Positions 44,371 to 53,096 are shown, counted from the first letter of the stretch. The stretch is 64,000 nt of DNA from Ornithinimicrobium sp. F0845 (GCF_023015765.1 NZ_JALKAL010000004.1:186001-250000); one strand, 5' to 3'. Notes: generated from the sequence alone by a model not told the origin. Program-made: numbers and translations.

Positions 44371-45030
44371 TCAGGAGGCCGGCCGGACCAGCCCGGCCTC
44401 GTAGGCAAAGACGACCGCCTGCACGCGGTCGCGCAGGTGCAGCTTGGACAACACGTTGGACACGTGCGTCTTGACGGTGGCGTCACCAACGAACATCTCG
44501 GCGGCGATCTCGGCGTTGCTCAGACCACGTGCGACGAGCTCCAGGACCTCCTTCTCGCGCGCGGTGAGCCGGCTCAGCGCCTCGGTGTGGCGGCCCGGCG
44601 CCGCGCCACCGCCCTCGGTCATCCGCGCGATCACCCGGCTGGTCACCTCGGGCGCCAGCAGCGCGTGCCCGTGCGCGACCGCGCGGACCGCGTCCACCAG
44701 GTCGTCGGGGTCGGCGTTCTTGAGCAGGAACCCGCTGGCTCCCGCCGCCAGCGCGTCGAACAGGTAGTCGTCGCGGTCGAAGGTGGTCAGGATGATGACC
44801 TTGGTCCGGTCAGCCACCAGCCGCGTGGCCTCGATGCCGTCCAGCACGGGCATCTGCACGTCCATCAGCACCACGTCCGGGCTGAGCTCATCGACCGCGG
44901 ACACCGCCTCCCGGCCGTTGCGGGCCTGGCCGACGACCTCGATGTCGTCCTCGGTGGACAGGATCATGGTGAAGCCGGACACCAGCAGCGGCTGGTCGTC
45001 GACGAGCATGACCCGGATCGGCACGCTCAC
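44371..45030 (-). CDS. NarL/LuxR-family response regulator
   Basis: 219 residues. The receiver domain (about 1-120) has DDQPLL at the start, the phospho-acceptor in VVLMDVQMPVLDG (Asp54 region), the Thr in LTTFDRDDYLF, and Lys in LLKNADP. The LuxR HTH at about 148-212 has LTAREKEVLELVARGLSNAEIA and VKTHVSNVLSKL. Its GTG start overlaps the kinase stop (GTGA). The divergently placed PNPOx gene and the NatAB exporter are candidate targets only by position. Confidence 0.94.
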   Translation of the reverse strand: MSVPIRVMLVDDQPLLVSGFTMILSTEDDIEVVGQARNGREAVSAVDELSPDVVLMDVQMPVLDGIEATRLVADRTKVIILTTFDRDDYLFDALAAGASGFLLKNADPDDLVDAVRAVAHGHALLAPEVTSRVIARMTEGGGAAPGRHTEALSRLTAREKEVLELVARGLSNAEIAAEMFVGDATVKTHVSNVLSKLHLRDRVQAVVFAYEAGLVRPAS

Positions 45031-46421
45031 CGGTGGGCTCCGCTCGGGGCGGCCGTGGCGGGTTCGCCGCTGGGCCCAGCCAGCGGCAGGGTGACCCGCA
45101 CCCGGTAGCCGGCGCCCCGCCGTCGGCCGATCTCCACCTCACCGCCGAGCAGCTCTGCACGCTCCCTGATGCCCTGCTGGCCCAGGCCGGTGCCGGACGT
45201 GCCGTGCCGGGGTGAGCCGTTGTCCAGCACCTCCACCTCCAGCGCGTCCCCGACCCGGACCACGACCGAGGCGTGGGTCGCCGTGGAGTGCCGGCGCACG
45301 TTGGCCAGGGACTCCTGCGCGATCCGGTATGCCGTGAGCTGCAGGGCGGCGGGCACCTCCCCGGCGGCTCCGGGCCGGTCCTCGACGAGGTCGTAGGTCA
45401 CCTCGCACGTCGGTGTCGTCGCCTGGACCACCAGGTCGGGGAGGTCCTCCAGGTCCGGCTGAGGTGCACGGTCCGGCGCTTCGGAGTCCAGCCCGGTGTC
45501 GTCCTCGCGGGCCCCGTCGGCGGCGAGCTCACCGTGACGCAGCGTGCCCAGCAGCTCACGCATCTGACCGACGGCGTTGCGGGAGGAGGTCTCGATCGCA
45601 CCCAGCGCCTCGCGGGCCGCGTCGGGGTTCTTCTCCAGGACCCGGCGGGCCGCCGCGGCCTGGACGCCCATCACCGAGACGTGGTGGGCGACGACGTCGT
45701 GCAGCTCCCGGGCGATCCGCAGCCGTTCGGCGACCACGGCCTGGTCGCGGAGACGGGCGGCCTGGGCGCGGATGGTCTCGGCCTGGTCCAGCTCGCGTGC
45801 CGTGTGCAGCGCGCCGCGCCAGGCCACCTGGCCGAGGAGGATGGCCCCGCCCAGGAAGAGGAGGTTGTTGAGGGTCACCCAGCCGATGATCCCGACCGGC
45901 GCCGAGAACAGGCCCACCTGCTCGATGTCCTCGGCGCCGAAGTTCTCCAGCATGGTCTGCAGGCCGGAGGAGAGCGCGAACACCCAGGCGAGCCACAGCG
46001 TGAGCACGACGACGAACCCCACCACCAGGTAGGAGAGCGCTCGTCGGTCGCGCGCCCAGGCCACGCCCGAGTAGACAGCGAAGAAGTAGAGGGCCTGGAT
46101 CACCAGGCTGCTGCCGACCGCGGGCTGCAGCGTGCCGATGACGTAGAGGTGCAGGTTGGCCAGCGTCGCCACGACGAGCGGGTAGCGCCTGCGCCACACC
46201 AGCAGCACCGCCGCCGATGCCGCGGCACCGTGCTGGGCGAGGATGTCCAGCACCGAGTCCTCGCCCTCCAGCACCCCCAGGCTGCGCATCAGCTCGATCG
46301 ACAGGGCCGCCAGGAGGTAGACGACCACGGCGATCAGCACGTCGGTGCGTTGCTGGGTTGCCGTGGGGCGAGGGCGCTCCCAGTTCTCGTCGGCACCGAG
46401 CAGGTGGGCGATCCGGTCCAT
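45027..46421 (-). CDS. sensor histidine kinase (NarL-partner, HisKA_3 type)
   Basis: 464 residues. Five or six membrane helices lie between about residues 28 and 180, with no large outside loop, so the sensor is probably intramembrane. A coiled linker (ARELDQAETIRAQAARLRDQ) leads to the phospho-acceptor block RELHDVVAHHVSVMGVQ (His near 243) and the ATPase domain with LDNGSPRHGTSGTGLGQQGIRERAELLGG. An acidic insertion (about 300-335) splits the DHp and ATPase parts. It overlaps the response regulator start by 4 nt. Confidence 0.93.
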   Translation of the reverse strand: MDRIAHLLGADENWERPRPTATQQRTDVLIAVVVYLLAALSIELMRSLGVLEGEDSVLDILAQHGAAASAAVLLVWRRRYPLVVATLANLHLYVIGTLQPAVGSSLVIQALYFFAVYSGVAWARDRRALSYLVVGFVVVLTLWLAWVFALSSGLQTMLENFGAEDIEQVGLFSAPVGIIGWVTLNNLLFLGGAILLGQVAWRGALHTARELDQAETIRAQAARLRDQAVVAERLRIARELHDVVAHHVSVMGVQAAAARRVLEKNPDAAREALGAIETSSRNAVGQMRELLGTLRHGELAADGAREDDTGLDSEAPDRAPQPDLEDLPDLVVQATTPTCEVTYDLVEDRPGAAGEVPAALQLTAYRIAQESLANVRRHSTATHASVVVRVGDALEVEVLDNGSPRHGTSGTGLGQQGIRERAELLGGEVEIGRRRGAGYRVRVTLPLAGPSGEPATAAPSGAHR

Positions 46422-46427
46422 CCTCCA

Positions 46428-46433
46428 AGAGTA
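46428..46433 (-). promoter_or_regulatory. -10 box of the two-component operon
   Basis: TACTCT, 6 nt before the ATG at 46421; the GGAGG directly touching the ATG is too close to act as a ribosome site. Confidence 0.5.
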
Positions 46434-46500
46434 TGGCGAGGCGCACGGGCGGCGCCTCAGCCGCGGGGCCGACCCGTGGTCTCCATCTCGCGGGGGAGAC

Positions 46501-46560
46501 CCTCTGTTGCCGAATCACCCCGGCGCCGGCCCTCTGTTGCAGGAGGCCTGTTGCCGAAAC
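46501..46560. repeat. 30-bp-period repeat in the gap before the two-component operon
   Basis: CCTCTGTTGC at 46501 and 46531 (30 apart), and GTTGCCGAA at 46506 and 46550. The gap 46434-46633 holds no gene. Confidence 0.65.
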
Positions 46561-46633
46561 GTTGCCCTGGCGTGCATTGTGCACAGGCACCCAGCGCGAG
46601 TCCGCCGGGCGCGGTGTGGCCGGCAGTCGTGAC

Positions 46634-46696
46634 GTCAGGCAGGCCTCGTTGCGCGTCAGGCTGGCCTCGTTGCGCGTCAGGCAGGCGTGATGGCGT
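46634..46696. repeat. 21-bp tandem repeat, three copies, over the serS 3' end
   Basis: GTCAGGCAGGCCTCGTTGCG at 46634, GTCAGGCTGGCCTCGTTGCG at 46655, and a third, worn copy GTCAGGCAGGCGTGATGGCG at 46676. The third copy contains the serS stop and last codons; the other two lie just downstream of the gene. Confidence 0.9.
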
Positions 46697-47942
46697 CGAA
46701 ACCGGTGTAAGGCCGCAGCACCTCGGGCACCGTGACGGAGCCGTCGGCCTGCTGGTGCGTCTCCAGGATCGCGACCAGGAAGCGGGTCGTGGCCAGCGTG
46801 CCGTTGAGCGTGGCCACGGTGCGGGTGCCGGACTCGCCGCGCTCGCGCGTGTTCAGGCGTCGCGCCTGGTAGGTCGTGCAGTTGGAGGTCGAGGTCAGCT
46901 CACGGTAGCGACCCTGCGTCGGCACCCAGGCCTCGCAGTCGAACTTGCGGGCGGCCGGGCCACCCAGGTCACCGGCGGCCACGTCGATCACCCGGTAGGC
47001 CAGGCCGAGGTCGTCGAGCATGCCGCGCTCCCACTTCAGCAGCGCCTCGTGCTCGGCCTCCGCGTCCTCGGGCCGGGCATAGATGAACATCTCGACCTTC
47101 TGGAACTGGTGCACCCGGATGATGCCCTGCGTGTCCTTGCCGTAGCTGCCGGCCTCGCGGCGGTAGCAGGTCGACATGGCGGTGTAGCGGCGTGGCCCCT
47201 GGGTGAGGTCGATGATCTCGTCCGCGTGGAAGCCGGCGAGCGCGACCTCCGAGGTGCCCGTCAGGTAGAGGTCGTCAGCCTCGAGGCGGTAGACCTCGTC
47301 GGCGTGGGCGTCGAGGAACCCGGCCCCGGCCATCGTCTGCGGGGTGACCAGCGTGGGCACCTGCAACTGGACGAAGCCGGCGTCGCGGGCCCGGTCGAGC
47401 GCCAGGTTCATCAGCGCGGTCTCGAGCCGGGCACCTGGGCCGGTCAGGTAGTAGAACCGCGAGCCGGAGACCTTGGCGCCACGGGCCATGTCGATCGCGC
47501 CGAGGCGCTCGCCGAGCGCCAGGTGGTCCAGCGGCTCGAAGCCTTCAGCAGCGAAGTCCCGTGGCTCGCCGATGGTCTCGATCAGGGCGAAGTCGTCCTC
47601 GCCACCGCTTGGGACACCGTCGATGATGACGTTGCCGATGGTGCGCAGCAGGCTCTCACGCTCCTCGGCGGCTGCGTCCTTGGCTGCCTCCAGCTCCTTG
47701 ACCCGGGCGGCGGTGTCCTTCACCTCTGCGAGCAGGGCCTGCTTCTCCTCGCCCTGGGCGGCAGCGACCTTCTTGCCGAATGACTTCTGGGCTGCCCGGA
47801 GTGTCTCGTAGTCGGACAGGGAGCTACGGTGCCGCGCATCGGCGTCCAGGACGGCGTCCACGACGCCGACGTCCTCCCCGCGCGCACGCTGGGAGACCCT
47901 CACCCGCTCGGGGTCCTCACGAAGCAACCGGATGTCGATCAT
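46677..47942 (-). CDS. serS: seryl-tRNA synthetase
   Basis: Charges tRNA-Ser (and tRNA-Sec where present). 421 residues from [17 protein letters not shown] (ATG at 47942). The N-terminal coiled-coil tRNA arm is at about 28-105. The class II core has motif 1 near 180-200, [14 protein letters not shown], motif 2 [26 protein letters not shown], and motif 3 [16 protein letters not shown] with [14 protein letters not shown] at the end. The -10 TACGCT lies 7 nt upstream. It is divergent from the lipid kinase gene. Confidence 0.97.
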   Translation of the reverse strand: MIDIRLLREDPERVRVSQRARGEDVGVVDAVLDADARHRSSLSDYETLRAAQKSFGKKVAAAQGEEKQALLAEVKDTAARVKELEAAKDAAAEERESLLRTIGNVIIDGVPSGGEDDFALIETIGEPRDFAAEGFEPLDHLALGERLGAIDMARGAKVSGSRFYYLTGPGARLETALMNLALDRARDAGFVQLQVPTLVTPQTMAGAGFLDAHADEVYRLEADDLYLTGTSEVALAGFHADEIIDLTQGPRRYTAMSTCYRREAGSYGKDTQGIIRVHQFQKVEMFIYARPEDAEAEHEALLKWERGMLDDLGLAYRVIDVAAGDLGGPAARKFDCEAWVPTQGRYRELTSTSNCTTYQARRLNTRERGESGTRTVATLNGTLATTRFLVAILETHQQADGSVTVPEVLRPYTGFDAITPA

Positions 47943-47949
47943 AGGGTCA

Positions 47950-47955
47950 AGCGTA
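47950..47955 (-). promoter_or_regulatory. -10 box, leaderless start of serS
   Basis: TACGCT, 7 nt before the ATG at 47942. Confidence 0.5.
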
Positions 47956-48030
47956 CGGTGCGGGCCACCACCCGGGACACGGCATCGTCTCGTCCGGCGA
48001 GGGGAGGGCGGAGGAGCGGCTACCTGCGAG

Positions 48031-48036
48031 TACCGT
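48031..48036 (+). promoter_or_regulatory. -10 box, leaderless start of lipid kinase
   Basis: TACCGT, 6 nt before the GTG at 48043; it supports that start over the open frame from 47932. Confidence 0.5.
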
Positions 48037-48042
48037 GACCGC

Positions 48043-49179
48043 GTGGACACCTGGTGGGGGCTGGCGCTCGTGCTGCTGGCGCTGCTGGTCGCCGCGGGCG
48101 GAGCGCTGCTGCTCACCTCGCGGCGCAAACCGGCCGACCCCGGGAGCAGGGCCGGGAGGTCGGCGGGCTCCCGCGGGCACGCCGCAGAGGACTCCAGCGG
48201 ATCCGCCGCCGGGTCTGTGCCGGACACCCGCCCGCGGGCCGCGGTCGTGGTCAACCCGACCAAGTTCGACCGGCTGGCCCGGGTCCACACCCAGGTCCGG
48301 ACCGCGTGCACCAAGCACGGGTGGGCCGACCCGTTGTGGTTGGAGACCACCGAGGAGGACCCTGGCACGGGCCAGACCCGGCAGGCGCTCGAGGCCGGAG
48401 TCGACCTGGTCTGTGCCCTCGGCGGCGACGGGACGGTGCGCACCGTCGCGTCGGCGATGGTGGACACCGGCGTGCCGATGGGCCTGCTCAGCGGCGGCAC
48501 CGGCAACCTCCTGGCTCGCAACCTCGACCTGCCGGTGACCAGCCTCAACCAGGGCCTGACGGTCGCACTGACCGGGGTGGACTCGCGCATCGACACCGTC
48601 GACATCCGGCTGACCATGGCGCCCGACGAGGGCGAGGGAGGTCAGCCGGGCGGCTCGGTGGACCCCCAGACCCAGGACCACACCTTCCTGGTGATGGCCG
48701 GTCTGGGTTTCGACGCGGAGGTGATGGCCCACGCACCGGAGCGCCTGAAGAAGCGGGTGGGGTGGGCCGCCTACCTGTTCTCAGGGATGCAGCGGCTCCG
48801 CGGGCCGCAGTTCAAGGTCACCGTCAAGACGGACAACGACACCCGGCTCAACCGCCGGGTGCGCAGCATCATGGTCGGCAACGTGGGCAAGCTCACCGGG
48901 GGCCTCAACCTGCTGCCCGACGCCGAGGCGGACGACGGCAAGCTCGACGTGGTGCTGCTCTCCCCCGAGGGGATCGTCGGCTGGGGCGCGGTCGTCACCC
49001 GGCTGGTGACCCGCAGCAGCCGCGGACACCAACGCGTCGACTACTACACCTGCCAGTCGCTGGAGGTCACGGCCGACCGGCCGATCGAGGTCCAGCTCGA
49101 CGGCGACACCCTCGGACGGGCAACGGCGCTGCACGCGCAGGTCAACCCCGCGAGTCTGGTCATCCGCCGCCAGCGCTGA
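48043..49179 (+). CDS. diacylglycerol/sphingosine kinase-family lipid kinase
   Basis: 378 residues from the GTG at 48043. An N-terminal membrane anchor ([20 protein letters not shown]) is followed by a Gly/Ser-rich spacer to about 65. The DAGK catalytic domain then has VVVNPTKFD, the nucleotide loop [12 protein letters not shown] (GGDGT), and [12 protein letters not shown], and the C-terminal beta-sandwich has [30 protein letters not shown] and VQLDGD. It phosphorylates a lipid at the inner membrane leaflet. The anchor and spacer are unusual for DgkB-like proteins. Its 3' end is echoed as a repeat. Confidence 0.9.
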   Translation: MDTWWGLALVLLALLVAAGGALLLTSRRKPADPGSRAGRSAGSRGHAAEDSSGSAAGSVPDTRPRAAVVVNPTKFDRLARVHTQVRTACTKHGWADPLWLETTEEDPGTGQTRQALEAGVDLVCALGGDGTVRTVASAMVDTGVPMGLLSGGTGNLLARNLDLPVTSLNQGLTVALTGVDSRIDTVDIRLTMAPDEGEGGQPGGSVDPQTQDHTFLVMAGLGFDAEVMAHAPERLKKRVGWAAYLFSGMQRLRGPQFKVTVKTDNDTRLNRRVRSIMVGNVGKLTGGLNLLPDAEADDGKLDVVLLSPEGIVGWGAVVTRLVTRSSRGHQRVDYYTCQSLEVTADRPIEVQLDGDTLGRATALHAQVNPASLVIRRQR

Positions 49180-49267
49180 ACGATCCCGGTCAGCCGCCAG
49201 CGATGAACAGAGCCTCGTCCTCCGCCAGCGATGAACAGGGGCCTGGTCATCCGCCGCCAGCGCTGAC
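49167..49267. repeat. 27-32-bp repeat, four copies, between two convergent gene ends
   Basis: CCGCCAGCG(C/A)TGAAC cores start at 49167, 49194, 49222 and 49254. The first copy is the last codons and stop of the lipid kinase gene; the fourth contains the last codons and stop of the convergent amidohydrolase. The middle two fill the gap. Confidence 0.9.
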
Positions 49268-50494
49268 CTCGCCGTCGCGTGCGACGACCCGACCTACTGA
49301 GAGCACGAGCTCGCGACGCGGCACGCGGACGAGCGCGTCGGGCACGTTCTCGGCGTCGAGGAGGACCAGGTCGGCACGGGCGCCGGGCTCGAGGTCGTGC
49401 ACCGGCCGGGAGACGAACCCGGCAGCCGCCGAGGTGGCCAGCCGGACGGCGGTCGTGAGCTCCTCGTCGTTGCGCAGACCGTGCAGCCGGGCGAACCCGA
49501 GGGCGATCCGCAGCATGTCGCCGTCGCCGAACGGCGACCAGAGATCGCGGATGCCGTCGGTGCCCAGGCCGACGGGCACGGCATACTCCCGCAGGTGGCT
49601 CCAGGGCAGCGGGGCGCTGCGCACGGGCGCGACCGTGGCCAGCCCCACGCCCGCTGCGGCCATCGCCTCGACGAGTCCCTCGCCACGGGCGGCCGCGACC
49701 TCGCCGAGGGCGAACCCGTGCGAGATCGTCACCCGTCCCCCGAGACCGGCCCGTGCGGTGCGCTCGATGATCAGGTCGTACTGGAAGGCTCCCAGCTCAC
49801 CGGGATCATGCAGGTGGATGTCCAGGCCCACGTCCCGACGCTCGGCGATCTCGAACAACGCGTCCAGCTGGCCGACCGGATCGCGGTCGATGCCGGCCGG
49901 GTCGAGCCCGCCGAGGTGAGTGGCCCCGGCGGCCGCCGCCTGGTCCAGCAGGTCGAGCACGCCCGGTCGCCGCAGCACCCCGTCCTGCGGGAAGGCGACG
50001 ATCTCGACCTCGATGGCGCCGTCCAGCCGGGCGGCGGCCTCGCGGACGTTCTCGATGCCGCGCAGCCCGACGCCGAGGTCGACGTCCACGTGGGTGCGGG
50101 TCGCGGTGGTGCCCTGCCGCAGGAACTCCCGCAGCACCGCCACGGCTCCTTCGACGCTGGGGATGCCGAGCCGGTCCCGTTCGGCGCGCTCGTGCGCGAT
50201 GCGACCCTGCGTCCCGCCCTCACCGCCGTAGGAGACCCACGGCTGCCCCCACCAGCTCTTGTCCACGTGGGCGTGGGCGTTGATGAAGCCGGGGAGCGCG
50301 AGGAGTCCACGCCCGTCGATCAGGCGCGCCCCGCCCGGCGCGGCACTGTCAGCGGCACCGTGGGCGGCGGGGCCGGCGGCTGGTGCGTCGGCGCCGTGGG
50401 CGGGGGGCATCGCCTCGATCACCCCGTCGCCGATCAGGATGTCCACCGGCTCCCTGCCCCAGGGGCGCACGTTCGTCACTCTCAGGTCAGTCAT
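49247..50494 (-). CDS. cytosine-deaminase-like amidohydrolase
   Basis: 415-residue TIM-barrel metal hydrolase of the CodA subgroup: the first metal pair is in FINAHAHVDKSWWG (HxH), THVDVD follows, then the ligand HLHDPGE, SHGFAL, and the catalytic Asp in LGTDGIRDLWSPFGDGDML. The closing beta-sandwich has LEPGARADLVLLDAENV. The substrate could be cytosine, isoguanine or another N-heterocycle. Residues about 28-55 hold an Ala/Gly/His insertion in the N-terminal sandwich. The start overlaps the DUF4446 gene's end by 8 nt. Confidence 0.87.
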   Translation of the reverse strand: MTDLRVTNVRPWGREPVDILIGDGVIEAMPPAHGADAPAAGPAAHGAADSAAPGGARLIDGRGLLALPGFINAHAHVDKSWWGQPWVSYGGEGGTQGRIAHERAERDRLGIPSVEGAVAVLREFLRQGTTATRTHVDVDLGVGLRGIENVREAAARLDGAIEVEIVAFPQDGVLRRPGVLDLLDQAAAAGATHLGGLDPAGIDRDPVGQLDALFEIAERRDVGLDIHLHDPGELGAFQYDLIIERTARAGLGGRVTISHGFALGEVAAARGEGLVEAMAAAGVGLATVAPVRSAPLPWSHLREYAVPVGLGTDGIRDLWSPFGDGDMLRIALGFARLHGLRNDEELTTAVRLATSAAAGFVSRPVHDLEPGARADLVLLDAENVPDALVRVPRRELVLSVGRVVARDGEVSAGGG

Positions 50495-50993
50495 CCGATG
50501 TCCTCCTGCTTGAGCCCGAGTCGTCGCGCGCGGCGGCCAGCGCCTGCTGCTCCTCGGGGGTCAGCGTGGTGTCGCTGCCGCCCCCGACGATGCCCTTGGC
50601 GTAGGTGCGGGACTCCCCACGCGCGTGGATCGAGCTGATCACCATGCCATCGCCGTTGTCGTCGATGACCGCAGCGGAGAATGACATCCGTCCGCCCATG
50701 TCACCGAACGCGTCATAGCGCACGACCGCGACGTGCTGGAGCGTCTGCGCGAGATCGCCCCGGAGACCTGCGACGCCCTGCTCGAGGGTGTCGATCCGGC
50801 TCCGTTCGGCACCGAGCCGCCGGGCCTGGGCCGCGAGCACCGTCGCGACATCGGCCTCGCCGTCGCCCCACAGCACCTCGAAGCGGCGCTGGATCAGCTG
50901 GTGCCGCCGGTGCGCGACCCACCCCAGCACCACAGCCACCACCGCCACGGCGAGGGCCGCGACGGCGACGGCGGTCAAGACGGTGGAGTCCAC
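50487..50993 (-). CDS. DUF4446-family protein
   Basis: 168 residues from the GTG at 50993, chosen because TACTCT lies 6 nt upstream. A single N-terminal membrane segment (LTAVAVAALAVAVVAVVLGW) is followed by a coiled segment (RLGAERSRIDTLEQGVAGLR) and the family block VAVVRYDAFGDMGGRMSFSAAVIDDNGDGMVISS with SRTYAKGIVGG. Function is unknown; the family is common in firmicutes and actinobacteria. It is co-transcribed with the amidohydrolase through an 8-nt overlap. Confidence 0.88.
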   Translation of the reverse strand: MDSTVLTAVAVAALAVAVVAVVLGWVAHRRHQLIQRRFEVLWGDGEADVATVLAAQARRLGAERSRIDTLEQGVAGLRGDLAQTLQHVAVVRYDAFGDMGGRMSFSAAVIDDNGDGMVISSIHARGESRTYAKGIVGGGSDTTLTPEEQQALAAARDDSGSSRRTSDD

Positions 50994-50999
50994 CCCCCG

Positions 51000-51005
51000 A
51001 GAGTA
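51000..51005 (-). promoter_or_regulatory. -10 box, leaderless start of DUF4446 gene
   Basis: TACTCT within GGCATACTCTCGG, 6 nt before the GTG at 50993. Confidence 0.55.
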
Positions 51006-51056
51006 TGCCGACCCGTGCTCTGCGAGGGACACCTCACCTCCCGACGTGTCACCGGC

Positions 51057-51332
51057 TCAGGCCAGCGACAGGAACAGCTTCTCGAGCTCGTCGACGTCAC
51101 CCTGACCGTCGTGCGCGGTCATGCACTCCTTGAGAGCCGAGGAGATCATCAGGAACCCCGCCCGATCCAGGGCCTTGGACACCGCGGAGAGCTGGTGCAC
51201 CGAGTCCCGGCAGTGGGCGTCGTGCTCGACGGCGTCGATGACCGCGGCCAACTGACCCTGTGCACGACGCAGTCGGTTGACGATCTTGCGCTTGGCCTCG
51301 GGGTCGTGGGCGGTCTCAGCGGGCTGGCTCAT
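51057..51332 (-). CDS. CstR-like persulfide-sensing repressor (CsoR family)
   Basis: 91 residues from MSQPAETAHDPEAKRK (ATG at 51332, GGAAGG upstream). It has the CsoR fold with Cys41 (DAHCRDSV) and Cys70 (ALKECMTA) at the family spacing, but the copper-site His is replaced by Ala66. Loss of that His with both Cys kept is the mark of CstR-type repressors, which form di- to tetrasulfide links. The neighbouring persulfide dioxygenase/rhodanese gene and the two operators between them support this. It contrasts with the true CsoR at 32.8 kb in the same window. Confidence 0.85.
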   Translation of the reverse strand: MSQPAETAHDPEAKRKIVNRLRRAQGQLAAVIDAVEHDAHCRDSVHQLSAVSKALDRAGFLMISSALKECMTAHDGQGDVDELEKLFLSLA

Positions 51333-51366
51333 CTGCGTGGTCCTTCCGGTCAACTTGACATCCAAG

Positions 51367-51382
51367 ATACCCCATAGGGTAT
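51367..51382. promoter_or_regulatory. CsoR/CstR-type operator 1
   Basis: ATACCCCATAGGGTAT (6-4-6 dyad) lies 35 bp before the repressor start, suited to autoregulation. Confidence 0.75.
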
Positions 51383-51399
51383 ATTCTCTGCCAAATCCC

Positions 51400-51415
51400 A
51401 TACCCCTAGGGGTAT
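51400..51415. promoter_or_regulatory. CsoR/CstR-type operator 2
   Basis: ATACCCCTAGGGGTAT, a perfect 16-bp palindrome, lies 26 bp before the Cys-protein start. Its centre is 33 bp from operator 1, about three helical turns, so both tetramers would sit on one DNA face. Confidence 0.85.
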
Positions 51416-51441
51416 CGTCCCCACCCGAAGGAGCTCCACCG

Positions 51442-51624
51442 ATGTGCCGAGCAGTGACCTGCAAGACCTGCGGCAAGACCACCTGGGCTGGCTGTGGCCA
51501 ACACGTCGCCAGCGTGCGCCAGGGCGTGGCGCCCAGCCAGTGGTGCACCGGCCAGCACACGCAGGCCGAGCTGGCAGCAGCCGGGTCAGGCGGCGGCTTC
51601 CTCGCCCGACTGTTCGGCCGCTGA
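51442..51624 (+). CDS. 60-residue Cys/His protein of the sulfur-stress locus
   Basis: MCRAVTCKTCGKTTWAGCGQ begins a compact Cys-rich domain with Cys2, Cys7, Cys10, Cys18 and a later Cys in QWCTGQH (Cys35), plus His21 and His39. The Ala/Gly-rich tail ends FLARLFGR. It probably binds zinc or carries persulfide; I know of similar small proteins but no assigned function. AAGGAG precedes the ATG by 9 nt. It is first in the operon, under operator 2, and 23 nt ahead of the dioxygenase gene. Confidence 0.75.
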   Translation: MCRAVTCKTCGKTTWAGCGQHVASVRQGVAPSQWCTGQHTQAELAAAGSGGGFLARLFGR

Positions 51625-51647
51625 CACCCGGCTCGGAAGGAGCACCC

Positions 51648-53096
51648 ATGCTGTTGGAACGCATCTATGACGAGGACCTCGCGCAGGCGAGCTACTTCAT
51701 CGGCTGCCAGGCCGCGAACGAGGCGATCGTGGTCGACCCGCGACGCGACCTGCAGGTTTATCTCGACCTCGCTGCCAGGCAGGGCATGCGCATCGTGGGG
51801 GTGACCGAGACCCACATCCACGCCGACTACCTCTCCGGCACCCGCGAGTTGGCCGCCGCGACCGGCGCGCAGATCTACGTCTCGGACGAGGGCGGCCCGG
51901 ACTGGACCTACGGCGCGGACTTCGACAGCGCGGTCCGGATGAAGCACGGCCACCGCATCGCCCTGGGCAATATCACCCTCGAGGCGGTCCACACCCCTGG
52001 GCACACCCCGGAGCACCTGGCCTTCCTCATCACCGACGGCGCGCAGGCCAGTGAGCCCGGGTTCATGCTCACGGGCGACTTCGTCTTCGTCGGCGACCTT
52101 GGCCGTCCGGACCTGCTGGACGAGGCCGCCGGGTTCGTCGACACCCGCTTCGCCGGTGCCAAGGACCTGTTCGCCAGCCTCCGCGACCACTTCCTCACCC
52201 TGCCCGACTACGTGCAGGTGCTCCCTGCGCACGGGTCCGGGTCCGCCTGCGGCAAGGCACTGGGGGCGATCGCGACCACCACGGTCGGCTATGAGCGCTC
52301 CTTCTCCTGGTGGGGGCCCTACCTGGCGCGCGACGACGAGCAGGGCTTCATCGACGAGCTGCTCAGTGGGCAGCCCGATGCTCACGCCTACTTCGCCCGG
52401 ATGAAGCAGCAGAACAAGCTCGGCCCGGCCGTCCTCGGCGACCTGTCCGAGCTCGTCGAGCACACCGCGGCCGAGGTCGCGGCCGCGCTGGCCGATGACG
52501 CCGCGATCCTGGTCGACACCCGGCACCACGACGAGGTGCACACCGGCACGGTCGCGGGATCGCTCAATATCCCTGGCGTCGACAAGGCGGCCAGCTACGG
52601 CGCGTGGGTCTATGACCCTCTGACCGAGCATCGACCTCTCATCCTGCTCGCCGACTCACGGGAGATCGCCGAGCAGCTCCGCGACCACCTGGTGCGTGTC
52701 GGCATCGACACGGTGCGCGGCTTCGTGACCTCGCTGGACGGACTCGACCTTGTCACCCCCAAGGTTGTGGGGGTGGATGAGCTGGAGAGTCTGGACCGGA
52801 CCATGCTGTTGGACGTCCGCAACCGGACCGAGTATGCCGAGGGCCACCTGCCCGGTGCCGTGCAGCTCTCCGGTGGTCGCGTCATGTGGCACCTGGACCA
52901 ACTGCCCGACGGCGGTGGCACGATCGTGACCTACTGCCGCAGTGGCGTGCGCAACAGTGTCGCGGCGAGCGCCCTCCGCCGGGCCGGCTATGACGTGGCC
53001 GAGCTTGACGGCACCTACCTCGCCTGGGCCGAGGCGCCGGGCAACACCCCGGTCACCAACGAGGCTGCCCTGTCCGAGACCACCGCGTCGGCCTAG
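51648..53096 (+). CDS. persulfide dioxygenase-like MBL hydrolase fused to two rhodanese domains
   Basis: 482 residues. The N-terminal metallo-beta-lactamase fold (about 1-260) has the Fe-site THIHADYLSG (His56, His58, Asp60) and HTPGHTPEHL, TGDFVFVGDLGRPDL and LPAHGSGSACG. A first rhodanese domain (about 285-375) lacks the active Cys (LILLADSREIAE). The second (about 378-470) keeps it in VTYCRSGVRNS near residue 430. Such CstB-like fusions oxidise or transfer persulfide sulfur and so detoxify sulfide. AAGGAG lies before the ATG. Regulation by the CstR-like repressor is inferred from the dyads upstream. Confidence 0.9.
   Translation: MLLERIYDEDLAQASYFIGCQAANEAIVVDPRRDLQVYLDLAARQGMRIVGVTETHIHADYLSGTRELAAATGAQIYVSDEGGPDWTYGADFDSAVRMKHGHRIALGNITLEAVHTPGHTPEHLAFLITDGAQASEPGFMLTGDFVFVGDLGRPDLLDEAAGFVDTRFAGAKDLFASLRDHFLTLPDYVQVLPAHGSGSACGKALGAIATTTVGYERSFSWWGPYLARDDEQGFIDELLSGQPDAHAYFARMKQQNKLGPAVLGDLSELVEHTAAEVAAALADDAAILVDTRHHDEVHTGTVAGSLNIPGVDKAASYGAWVYDPLTEHRPLILLADSREIAEQLRDHLVRVGIDTVRGFVTSLDGLDLVTPKVVGVDELESLDRTMLLDVRNRTEYAEGHLPGAVQLSGGRVMWHLDQLPDGGGTIVTYCRSGVRNSVAASALRRAGYDVAELDGTYLAWAEAPGNTPVTNEAALSETTASA

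Noticed and set aside
45273-47783. Plus-strand open frame of 836 codons over the kinase and serS genes
   Set aside because: Antisense to two confirmed genes, low-complexity translation.
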